A stretch of 18,316 nt of DNA from Clostridiales bacterium (GTDB lineage Bacteria; Bacillota; Clostridia; Christensenellales; Aristaeellaceae). Below, piece by piece: positions 7,520 to 14,183 of the stretch. Location: assembly GCA_004555155.1 (NCBI GenBank), contig SFJH01000047.1, positions 1 to 18,316 of the forward strand, read 5' to 3'. Below the pieces are notes generated by a model. It had not been told where the DNA came from, did no database searches, and saw nothing but the letters and a program-made list of their open reading frames with translations. Made by a program: the position numbers and the translations under genes. Position 1 is the first letter of the stretch, and the number at the start of each line of letters is the position of its first letter.

Positions 7520-7672
7520 TCATTCCTCCGGGCTTTGTGCGTCGAACCCGAAGTGCGCATCCAGGTAGGGCAGATATGTGTCCATCAGCTCATACATATA
7601 GTCCAGCGTCCGGATCAATGCGCCATCGGAATTCCACATCTGCCAATCCCGTTCATAACAGCCCTGAGGGAT
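7520..7672 (-). pseudogene. Displaced C-terminal part of the CotH-like gene
   Basis: In the frame +1 to the CotH-like gene, 50 codons stay open to TGA 7522-7520 and read IPQGCYERDWQMW at the start and MDTYLPYLDAHFGF later, the sort of C-terminal helix CotH-family proteins end with. The segment has no start codon or ribosome binding site of its own and begins where the main frame loses similarity, so it is the gene's own 3' end in the wrong frame. Confidence 0.7.
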
Positions 7673-8699
7673 TGTTCACGCCGCCTCTCAGCTCACAATA
7701 GCGGCTTCGGAACTCGTCCGGGAAATTCCGGATCAGCTTCTGGGCCAGGTTGCCGCCGCCGCCCACAAGGTCTTCCCATGGAATAACCTGTACGACGCTA
7801 CTTTTCCCATCCCAGTTGATTCCCCAGGTGCTATCCATGTCATACAGCACCGGCATCCACACCATGCCGTCATACGTCGCCATCAGCATGTTTTTCGCCT
7901 GATTATCCGCGCCAAAGGAGATCATGACGAAACAGAAATAATCCAGACACGCGTCCAGATCCAGGTACTCCGAAAGGTGCTCCTTGAAATAGTCGTCGCT
8001 CGATGTGGAAACGAACGTGAGCAGCCTTTTGAATTTCTGAATGTTTTCGGGCGTCGCTTCGCCAACCTCAAAGCTCCAGTCCGGGCCGACCTCAAAGTCC
8101 TTTTGCCTAAACCCGCAGGCGGGCGTCGAGTCCTCCGCGCACATGACGATGTGGTTTTCGTCCGCTTCGTCCATGGCGAACATCCAGTCCGCCTTGGGGA
8201 TATTCCACGTATACAGGCCCGCGTCCTGCCCGTTCAGAATCACCCAAACCGGAAATCCATCGATCATGCCGTTATTGGGCGCATTCTCCAGCAGATGGTG
8301 CGACCGGTACATCTCGCCCGCCAGCCGCGCCGATACCACATTGGCCGCCTGCGTGGGATCGATGAAATTCGCCTTCAGGCAATACTTCTTCTGGCTTCCC
8401 CATCCGGGCTGCAGTTCGACCCCTTCATCCAGCACAACCGTAAAATTCTTCTTGTCATATGCCAGCGAACTCGTTCCCTGGGGCCGGATCGTGATATTGC
8501 GCGTGAAGTACACGTTTTCCGCAAAGTCCCGATAGGCCAGAACCGCCTCCCGCACATCCTGCTTGCCCGTCCAGTTGGACAGAGAATCTGCCGTAATCGT
8601 CACGATGGGAATCATCCCCTCCGCCTGCGCCGGCTGCTCCGCCATCAGCGCGCAAAAAAACAGCAGAAGTGCCGCTCCCCAACTCCAGCAACGCTTCAT
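7653..8699 (-). CDS. Secreted CotH-like (CotH kinase family) protein, C-terminally frameshifted
   Basis: 348 residues from ATG 8699, with GGGGAG upstream. Residues 1-26 form a Sec signal peptide (basic MKR start, hydrophobic 8-20, AQA before the likely cut), so the product is exported. CotH-family features: RPQGTSS (72-78) then KKNF (83-86), KKYCLKANF (104-112), and the NMLMATYDG...VLYDMDSTWG block (270-293) with acidic residues expected in the kinase-like active site. Family members phosphorylate spore-coat or other surface proteins; many secreted homologues in gut Clostridia have no known target. After ELRGGV (336-341) the frame runs into RNNPSGLL-like non-family residues and stops, while the missing C-terminus is found at 7520-7672 one base out of phase. 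About 20 residues seem missing at the join, so this is a mutated gene or an assembly error. Transcribed alone from a consensus promoter. Confidence 0.8.
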   Translation of the reverse strand: MKRCWSWGAALLLFFCALMAEQPAQAEGMIPIVTITADSLSNWTGKQDVREAVLAYRDFAENVYFTRNITIRPQGTSSLAYDKKNFTVVLDEGVELQPGWGSQKKYCLKANFIDPTQAANVVSARLAGEMYRSHHLLENAPNNGMIDGFPVWVILNGQDAGLYTWNIPKADWMFAMDEADENHIVMCAEDSTPACGFRQKDFEVGPDWSFEVGEATPENIQKFKRLLTFVSTSSDDYFKEHLSEYLDLDACLDYFCFVMISFGADNQAKNMLMATYDGMVWMPVLYDMDSTWGINWDGKSSVVQVIPWEDLVGGGGNLAQKLIRNFPDEFRSRYCELRGGVNNPSGLL

Positions 8700-8732
8700 A
8701 TTTTCTGCTCCCCATCAATTCACTTTCAATCG

Positions 8733-8761
8733 ATTATATGTTTTTCCCGGCATATTGTCAA
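8733..8761 (-). promoter_or_regulatory. Perfect-consensus sigma-A promoter of the CotH-like gene
   Basis: On the minus strand TTGACA (8761-8756) and TATAAT (8738-8733) are both exact consensus with a 17-base spacer. The leader to ATG 8699 is about 27 bases. Confidence 0.85.
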
Positions 8762-8777
8762 GTAAGGAAGAATATTG

Positions 8778-8806
8778 TTGAAAAACCACCCCCAACCGGA
8801 TATAAT
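8778..8806 (+). promoter_or_regulatory. Promoter of the site-2 protease-scpA operon
   Basis: TTGAAA (8778-8783), 17-base spacer, TATAAT (8801-8806). Its -35 box lies only 16 bases from the -35 box of the divergent CotH-like promoter, so the two could compete or share a regulator. Confidence 0.8.
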
Positions 8807-8843
8807 AGATAGGAAAACCACCCTTTTTCAAGGAGGAACCGCC

Positions 8844-9611
8844 TTGCTCACCGATCTGTTCACCAATCCCATCGGCGCCATCGCCGATTTTCTGCTCTGC
8901 CTGCCCGGCCTTTTGCTGGCGCTGTGCTGCCACGAGACGGCCCACGGCCTGGTGGCCTACTGGTGCGGAGACCCCACCGCGCGCAACGCGGGCCGCCTGA
9001 CGCTGAACCCACTGAAGCACCTGGATCCCATGGGCTTTCTGTGCATGGCGCTGTTCCACTTCGGCTGGGCGAAGCCCGTCCCGGTGAACCCGCGCAACTA
9101 CCGCAACCCGCGCCGGGACGACCTTCTGGTGTCCGTGGCGGGCATCACGGCCAACCTGCTGCTGTGTGTCGTGGGCTTCATCCTGATGTGCATCCCCACC
9201 ACGCTGCTGTTGCGGGACATCGGCGGCCTCGGCTACGACTGCACGCGGTTCTTTCAGGTGAGCTATGCGCTCAGCGACATGATTGGAGAGCAGTACGGCG
9301 ACGTCGCCTATTACCTGTATGAAATGCTGGTCAACTTCGCCACCATCAACCTGTCGCTGGCCATGTTCAACCTGCTGCCGATCCCGCCGCTGGACGGCTA
9401 CCACGTGCTCAACGACCTGGTTCTGAGAAACAGCGACCTGTTCGCGGCACAGAAGATCGCGCGCATCGGCTCCATGCTGCTGCTGCTGATTCTGGTGGTG
9501 CCCCAGCTCTCTTCGCTGTACTCCCGGTTTGTGGGCACCGTGTTCATGTATGTGTTCGACGGCCTCGGCTACGTGGCCTTTCAGCTGGTCCACCTGCTGG
9601 GCCTGCTGTGA
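8844..9611 (+). CDS. Site-2 protease family (M50) membrane metalloprotease
   Basis: 255 residues from TTG 8844, 7 bases after a perfect AGGAGG (8831-8836); the in-frame extension to 8775 overlaps the promoter and is excluded. The catalytic HETAH lies at 30-34 inside the first long hydrophobic segment, GWAKPVPVN at 74-82, AGITANLLL at 99-107, and the third zinc ligand in NLLPIPPLDG (176-185, D184). This is the short rhomboid-free, PDZ-free M50 form with about five to six membrane segments. Such proteins cleave within membrane-embedded substrates; the substrate here is unknown. The pairing of this gene with scpA is common in Clostridia. The scpA ATG starts 12 bases after this stop, so the two are co-transcribed. 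Confidence 0.9.
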   Translation: MLTDLFTNPIGAIADFLLCLPGLLLALCCHETAHGLVAYWCGDPTARNAGRLTLNPLKHLDPMGFLCMALFHFGWAKPVPVNPRNYRNPRRDDLLVSVAGITANLLLCVVGFILMCIPTTLLLRDIGGLGYDCTRFFQVSYALSDMIGEQYGDVAYYLYEMLVNFATINLSLAMFNLLPIPPLDGYHVLNDLVLRNSDLFAAQKIARIGSMLLLLILVVPQLSSLYSRFVGTVFMYVFDGLGYVAFQLVHLLGLL

Positions 9612-9623
9612 CGGGAGGGCGCC

Positions 9624-10355
9624 ATGGCATACATCGTATCGCTCAAGCAGTTCGACGGGCCGCTGGACCTGCTCCTGACGCTGATCTCCAGCGCGAAGCT
9701 GGACATCCGGGACATCTTCGTGTCCGAGATCACCGACCAGTATCTGAAGAGCATGGAGCTGGTGGACGAGCTGGACATGGACACCGCCAGCGAGTTTCTG
9801 CAGATGGCGGCCACGCTGATCGAGATCAAGTCCCGCTCGCTGCTGCCCAAGCCGCCCAAGGTGGAGGAGGGCGAGGAGTCCCCCGAGGAAATACTGATCC
9901 GGCAGCTGGAGGAATACAAGGCCTTCAAGGAGGTCTCCGCCCGGATGAAATCGCTGGAGGATCAGGCAAAGCAGCTGTACACGAAGCTGCCGGAGGAGTT
10001 CCCGCTGCCGCCGCAGCAGTTCGAGTGGAAGGGCCTGACCATGGACAAGCTGTCCGCCGCCTTCGCCCGGGTGCTGGCGCGGCTGGAGGCCCAGGCCGAC
10101 GCCGAGCAGCTGGCCCGGCGGGAGATCCGCCGCGACACCTTCACCGTGTCCGGCTGCATGGTGCGAATCCAGCGCCGCCTGCGCCGCGGCAGCGTGCGCT
10201 TCACCGAGCTGTTTCACGACGCGCCGGGCCGCAGCGAGATGATCACCGTGTTTCTGGCGCTGCTGGAGCTGATCAAGCTGAGCCGCGCCATCGCCATCCA
10301 GGAGGATACATACGGCGAAATCGAAATCCACGCGCTGGAATCCGCCAATGGCTGA
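9624..10355 (+). CDS. scpA: Segregation and condensation protein A
   Basis: 243 residues, normal for ScpA; ATG 9624 follows GGGAGG. The N-terminal FDGPLDLLL (10-18) is the hallmark of the kleisin N-domain that grips the SMC neck, followed by helices through EFLQMAATLIEIKSRSLLP (57-75) and an acidic linker (about 78-90). The C-terminal winged helix (about 170-240, with ITVFLALLELIKLSRA) binds the SMC head. ScpA works with SMC and ScpB to compact and separate the chromosome. Here scpB, usually directly downstream, is absent: a terminator and the TRAP genes follow instead, so ScpB must be encoded elsewhere or be lost. Confidence 0.95.
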   Translation: MAYIVSLKQFDGPLDLLLTLISSAKLDIRDIFVSEITDQYLKSMELVDELDMDTASEFLQMAATLIEIKSRSLLPKPPKVEEGEESPEEILIRQLEEYKAFKEVSARMKSLEDQAKQLYTKLPEEFPLPPQQFEWKGLTMDKLSAAFARVLARLEAQADAEQLARREIRRDTFTVSGCMVRIQRRLRRGSVRFTELFHDAPGRSEMITVFLALLELIKLSRAIAIQEDTYGEIEIHALESANG

Positions 10356-10366
10356 CAGATGTCTTT

Positions 10367-10405
10367 CCCCGGGACAGGACACGCCTTGTCCCGGGGATCA
10401 TTTTT
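10367..10405 (+). terminator. Terminator of the scpA operon
   Basis: CCCCGGGACA (10367-10376) pairs perfectly with TGTCCCGGGG (10387-10396), with two further inner G-C pairs, then ATCATTTTT (10397-10405). It lies 12 bases after the scpA stop. Confidence 0.85.
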
Positions 10406-10440
10406 GAAGGGAATCCGCCAGTTCTCCCCATTTTGACCGA

Positions 10441-10470
10441 ATTTGCATAATATCGAATTCAGATTTGCAT
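10441..10470 (+). promoter_or_regulatory. Paired ATTTGCAT direct repeats, candidate operator
   Basis: ATTTGCAT occurs at 10441-10448 and 10463-10470, exactly 22 bases apart, about two helical turns, in an AT-rich stretch 80-110 bases upstream of the TRAP promoter. That spacing puts both on one face of the helix. A regulator site is inference; the repeats could be chance in AT-rich DNA. Confidence 0.3.
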
Positions 10471-10549
10471 TTATTCACCGTATTCGCCATTTCAAACCGT
10501 TAATGGCGCGTTAAATTGAATATAAAGGCGATTTTATCTTGCATTTCGC

Positions 10550-10578
10550 TTGATTTTCCGCGGAAGGTCGGGTATAAT
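10550..10578 (+). promoter_or_regulatory. Promoter of the TAXI-TRAP genes
   Basis: TTGATT (10550-10555), 17-base spacer, TATAAT (10573-10578). Transcription should begin near 10585, giving a leader of about 37 bases. Confidence 0.75.
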
Positions 10579-10621
10579 GGGCCTATCGGTCGATCCCAAA
10601 AAACCAGAGGAGGAAAATTCC

Positions 10622-11563
10622 ATGAAAAAGTTACTTGTACTGACAATGGTGTTTGTGCTGAGCTTCAGCTGCTGCGCGGCGGCGCAGGCGACCACCTATC
10701 TGGGCATGGGCACCGGCGGCGAGACCGGCACCTACTACGCGCTGGGTGCGGACATCGCCTCCCTGTGGATGAACAACATCGCGGATCTGGACGTGACGGT
10801 GCAGACCTCCGGCGGCTCCAAGGACAACATCGTGACCATGGCGGAGGGCGACTTTGAGCTGGCCACCGTGCAGAACGACGTGGCGGCCTACGCATATGCG
10901 GGCAGCGAGTTCTTCGGCGGCGAGGTGTACGACGGCTTCTACGCCATCTGCTCCATGTATCCGGAAGCGGTGCAGATCGTGGTGGCGGCGGACAGCGACA
11001 TCCACAGCGTGTCCGACCTGAAGGGCAAGAACGTGTCCGTGGGCGCCATCGGCTCCGGCGTGTACTTCAACGCGGTGCAGATTCTGGAAGCGGCGGGCAT
11101 GACGCTGGACGACATCAATCCGCAGTACCTGAGCTTCTCCGAATCCGCCTCCTCCTTCCAGGACGGCCAGATCGACGCGGCGTTCATGGTGTCCGGCGTG
11201 CCGAACACCTCCGTGGTGGAGATCACCACCAAGCAGGACGTGCGCCTGCTGACCCTGACCGACGACGAGTTCGCCTACCTGCAGGAGCATTATTCCTACT
11301 ACAGCCCCTACACCGTGCCGGCCGGCACCTACTCCGGCATGGATGAGGACGCGGTGGTTCCGGCCGTCAGTGCGATGCTGATCGTCTCCAAGGACGTGGA
11401 CGACGATCTGGTGTACAATCTGACCAAGGTGCTGTTTGAGCAGACCGACAGCCTGACCCACGCCAAGAAGGCGGAGATCACCACCGCCACCGCTCTGGAC
11501 GGCGTGTCCGTGGAACTGGCGCCCGGCGCACTGCGCTACTTCGAGGAGATCGGCATCAAGTAA
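10622..11563 (+). CDS. TAXI-family TRAP transporter substrate-binding protein
   Basis: 313 residues; ATG 10622 follows GAGGAGG (10607-10613). Residues 1-22 form a signal peptide (MKK start, hydrophobic core 4-14, AQA before the likely cut); no valid lipobox is seen, so membrane anchoring is uncertain, which is notable for a Gram-positive cell where binding proteins are normally lipidated. The mature start YLGMGTGGETGTYYALG (26-42) is the classic TAXI signature, followed by an S-G-G-S-xDN segment and a DLKGKNVSVGAIGSGVYFNA region characteristic of the family. It captures a substrate outside the membrane and hands it to the fused permease 199 bases downstream. Known TAXI substrates include glutamate and other carboxylates; none can be assigned here. 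Confidence 0.92.
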   Translation: MKKLLVLTMVFVLSFSCCAAAQATTYLGMGTGGETGTYYALGADIASLWMNNIADLDVTVQTSGGSKDNIVTMAEGDFELATVQNDVAAYAYAGSEFFGGEVYDGFYAICSMYPEAVQIVVAADSDIHSVSDLKGKNVSVGAIGSGVYFNAVQILEAAGMTLDDINPQYLSFSESASSFQDGQIDAAFMVSGVPNTSVVEITTKQDVRLLTLTDDEFAYLQEHYSYYSPYTVPAGTYSGMDEDAVVPAVSAMLIVSKDVDDDLVYNLTKVLFEQTDSLTHAKKAEITTATALDGVSVELAPGALRYFEEIGIK

Positions 11564-11579
11564 TCCCGGCAGAGCTTCG

Positions 11580-11663
11580 GCGGCTTCCCAGAGGGAGCCG
11601 CCGATCAATCGCACACAGCCTGTTCAATCCAAGTGGGTGGCGTTGCCAGCCACTTGGATTTTT
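11580..11663 (+). terminator. Tandem hairpins and partial terminator between TRAP genes
   Basis: Hairpin one (about 11580-11602) pairs GGCGGCT..CCC with GGGAGCCGCC. Hairpin two is a strong stem: ATCCAAGTGG (11627-11636) with CCACTTGGAT (11650-11659) and an inner TGGC/GCCA with GTT loop, running into TTTTT (11659-11663). The second has full terminator form between two genes that must be co-produced. No promoter with two good boxes is evident before the permease, so it probably acts as an attenuator or 3' stabiliser giving more binding protein than permease. Confidence 0.75.
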
Positions 11664-11762
11664 CGAAAGAACCCTCATGCGTAGGTCGCGCCCCCGCATG
11701 GCCCCCATCCCACGGCCGTTTATCCATAGATACTCGGCCGCTCCCGAAAGGAGTTTCGAACC

Positions 11763-13820
11763 ATGGCCAACGATACCATGCACACCACGCCCACGGAGCA
11801 GGAGATCAACGACATCATGACCAAATACGACCGGGAGAACGCGCTGCGCAAGCTGCCCCGCGCGCTGAACCTGATCGTGAGCCTGGTGCTGATCGCCTTC
11901 TCGCTCTTGCAGCTGTACAGCACGTGGCGCGTCATCCCGTCCACCCACATGCGCCCGATGCACGTGGCCATCGTCTGCTTTCTGGCCTTTGCGCTGTACC
12001 CGGTGAAGAAGGGCGACTTCCGCTCCGAGACCGGGCGCAGAATCGGCCTGATCGTGGACATTCTGCTGTCCGCGCTGGCGCTGTTCGTGTTCCTGTATCA
12101 GGTGGTGAACTTTGAGTCCATCGCGATGCAGACGAAGTACACCCCCTTCCAGTACGCCATCGGCGCCATCGGCATCCTGCTGCTGCTGGAGGCCTGCCGC
12201 CGCGTGGCCGGTCTGCCCATCGTGTGCGTGGCCTGCGCATTCATGCTGGTGGGCCTGTTCGGCCAGTACATGCCGGGCTTTCTGAACAACCGCGGCTTCT
12301 CCGTGGAGCGCATCATCAAGCAGCTGTTCTACACCCAGAACGGCGTCTTCGGCACGCCCATCGGCGCGTCCAGCACGTTCATCTTCCTGTTCATCCTGTT
12401 CGGCGCGTTCCTGGAAAAGACGGGCGTGGGCGACTTCTTCATCGACTTCGGCAACGCCGTGGCGGGCAAGAAGCGCGGCGGCCCGGCCAAGGTGGCGGTG
12501 CTGGTCAGCGCGCTGGAGGGCACGGTCTCCGGCTCCTCCGTGGCCAACACGGTGGGCAGCGGCTCCTTCACCATCCCGATGATGAAGCGCCTGGGCTATC
12601 CGCCGGAGTTCGCGGCGGCCACCGAAGCGGCGGCCTCCACCGGCGGTCAGATCATGCCGCCCGTCATGGGCGCAGCGGCGTTTCTGATGCTGGACTGCAT
12701 CGGCGCCGGCATCACCTACACCGACATCATCCGCGCCGCGCTGATCCCCGCGCTGTTGTACTTCGTGGGCATCTGGTTCGCGGTGGACTTTGAGGCCCGC
12801 AAGCACGGCCTGGTGGGCATGCGCGACGAGGACATTCCAAAGTTCAAGCAGCTGATGCTGGACCGCGGCTATCTGGTGCTGCCGCTGGTGGGCATCATCG
12901 CCACGCTGATGGCGGGCTTCACCCCCTCCTACGCGGCGCTGATGGGCATCGCCATCGCCTGCGTGGGCAGCTATCTGCCGATGATCTTCCGACTGGTCAC
13001 CTACCCCTTCCGCGGCAAGAAGGCGGGCTACGCCTCCGTGAAGGAAGCGGTCAAAACCGCCCCCGGCCTGCGCCCGAAGGACTACGTAAGCGCGCTGGAG
13101 AGCGGCGCGCGCTCCATCCTGGCCGTGGCGCTGGCCTGCGGCGTGGCGGGCATCATCGCGGGCATGATCACGCTGACCGGCGTGGGCACCAAGCTGGCCT
13201 CCAACCTGGCCGTGTTCGCCGGCGGACACACCCTGCTGATCCTGTTCTTCACCATGATCACCAGCATCATCCTGGGCATGGGCGTGCCCACCACCGCCAA
13301 CTACCTGATCACCTCCACCATGATGGCGGGCGTAGTGGCCAGCGCGCTGAACCCCGGCGCATCCACGCTGACCTGGCAGATGCTGCTGCCGGCCCACCTG
13401 TTCACGTTCTACTTCGGCATCATCGCCGACATCACGCCGCCGGTGGCGCTGGCCGCCATGGCCGGCGCGGCCATCGCCAAGTCCAACCCGCTCAAGACCG
13501 GCGTGCAGGCCTCGAAGAACGCCATCGCCGCGTTCATCGTGCCCTACATATTCGCGCTGAACCCGGCCATGCTGATGCTCAACGCCAGCATCGTGGACGT
13601 GGTGGTCATCACCGTCACCTCGCTGGTGGGCATGTACGCGCTGTCCATGGCCGTGGTCGGCCACTGGCAATCGAAGCTGAACCCGCTGGAGCGGCTCATC
13701 GCCGCGGCGGGCGGCCTGTGCATGGTAATGCCCGGCCTGGCCACCGACCTCGTCGGCGTGGTGCTGTTCGCCGCCGTGGTGCTGTGGCAGCTGAAAAAGA
13801 AAAAGGCCGTCACGGCATAA
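11763..13820 (+). CDS. TRAP transporter fused permease (DctQM, 4TM-12TM)
   Basis: 685 residues; ATG 11763 follows AAAGGAG. The N-terminal 145 residues hold about four membrane segments (small DctQ-like part) and the rest the large DctM-like part, fused in one chain as is usual for TAXI systems. Family landmarks: GTPIGASSTFIFLFILFGAF (197-216), the SGSSVANTVGSGSFTIP stretch (256-272) and ASTGGQIMPPVMGAAAF (291-307), repeated in looser form in the second half (GMGVPTTANYLITS, ITPPVALAAMAG). It drives uptake with an ion gradient, normally sodium, using substrate delivered by the TAXI protein upstream. The C-terminus is Lys-rich and cytoplasmic. No terminator follows at once; the first good one is at 14084-14132. 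Confidence 0.94.
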   Translation: MANDTMHTTPTEQEINDIMTKYDRENALRKLPRALNLIVSLVLIAFSLLQLYSTWRVIPSTHMRPMHVAIVCFLAFALYPVKKGDFRSETGRRIGLIVDILLSALALFVFLYQVVNFESIAMQTKYTPFQYAIGAIGILLLLEACRRVAGLPIVCVACAFMLVGLFGQYMPGFLNNRGFSVERIIKQLFYTQNGVFGTPIGASSTFIFLFILFGAFLEKTGVGDFFIDFGNAVAGKKRGGPAKVAVLVSALEGTVSGSSVANTVGSGSFTIPMMKRLGYPPEFAAATEAAASTGGQIMPPVMGAAAFLMLDCIGAGITYTDIIRAALIPALLYFVGIWFAVDFEARKHGLVGMRDEDIPKFKQLMLDRGYLVLPLVGIIATLMAGFTPSYAALMGIAIACVGSYLPMIFRLVTYPFRGKKAGYASVKEAVKTAPGLRPKDYVSALESGARSILAVALACGVAGIIAGMITLTGVGTKLASNLAVFAGGHTLLILFFTMITSIILGMGVPTTANYLITSTMMAGVVASALNPGASTLTWQMLLPAHLFTFYFGIIADITPPVALAAMAGAAIAKSNPLKTGVQASKNAIAAFIVPYIFALNPAMLMLNASIVDVVVITVTSLVGMYALSMAVVGHWQSKLNPLERLIAAAGGLCMVMPGLATDLVGVVLFAAVVLWQLKKKKAVTA

Positions 13821-14034
13821 AAAGTGCATATCGGAATGAATGTTTCCAAATCTTATGCAATTCTGATTTCGGCGTTTATGCACAAAAAAGATCCCGGAGA
13901 TCCTTCTCAACCTATCCAAGAAGCCCTATTGCAGCGAGGCAATCGGGTTTCAAGCAGAAGCAAGAACAGATCCGTAGGAAATGCATCCACTGGTGGATGG
14001 CGAGTTTCTTTCTGTTCCTTCCCTTTTCATACTT

Positions 14035-14066
14035 GAAGTCCCATTGCTTCATCGCAATGGGACTTC
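14035..14066. repeat. Perfect 13-bp hairpin
   Basis: GAAGTCCCATTGC (14035-14047) pairs exactly with GCAATGGGACTTC (14054-14066), loop TTCATC. No real T-tract on either side; it may be a transcript-end stabiliser rather than a terminator. Confidence 0.7.
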
Positions 14067-14083
14067 TTGGACAAGCCGGAGCA

Positions 14084-14132
14084 GGCCGCAAACCACCTGA
14101 ATTCAGGCGGCTTGCGGCCCGCTTTTATTTTT
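14084..14132 (+). terminator. Terminator of the TRAP operon
   Basis: GGCCGCAA (14084-14091) pairs with TTGCGGCC (14112-14119); the interior CCTGAATTCAGG is itself a palindrome and fills out a long stem. CGCTTTTATTTTT follows (14120-14132). The outer arm matches the terminator at 2816. Confidence 0.75.
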
Positions 14133-14183
14133 GGCTATTCATTTCCGGCAAAATCATTTCCCACCCGGCAAACCCGCAGCTCT

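Larger units (their letters stand above)
13821..14183. other. Gene-free interval between convergent genes
   Basis: About 360 bases. Short open frames exist on the plus strand (such as 13824-14036) but none has a ribosome binding site or family-like sequence. Small hairpins occur at 13929-13944 (ATTGC/GCAAT) and 13982-13997 (CATCCA/TGGATG), before the two larger ones listed next. I see no RNA gene I can name. Confidence 0.6.

Noticed and set aside
7653..7690. Programmed +1 frameshifting in the CotH-like gene (and likewise at 17369)
   Set aside because: No slippery codon or stimulatory structure stands out, and residues appear to be missing at both joins, so deletion or assembly error is the simpler reading.
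8715..10382. A 555-codon minus-strand frame opposite the site-2 protease and scpA
   Set aside because: Spans two real genes and their promoter region in antisense; composition typical of a shadow.
11556..13919. A 787-codon minus-strand frame opposite the TRAP permease
   Set aside because: His/Gln/Arg-rich antisense of a G+C-rich membrane-protein gene, without ribosome binding site.
13824..14036. A 70-codon frame after the TRAP permease
   Set aside because: No ribosome binding site, no recognisable sequence, and it is not supported by any structure beyond chance openness.
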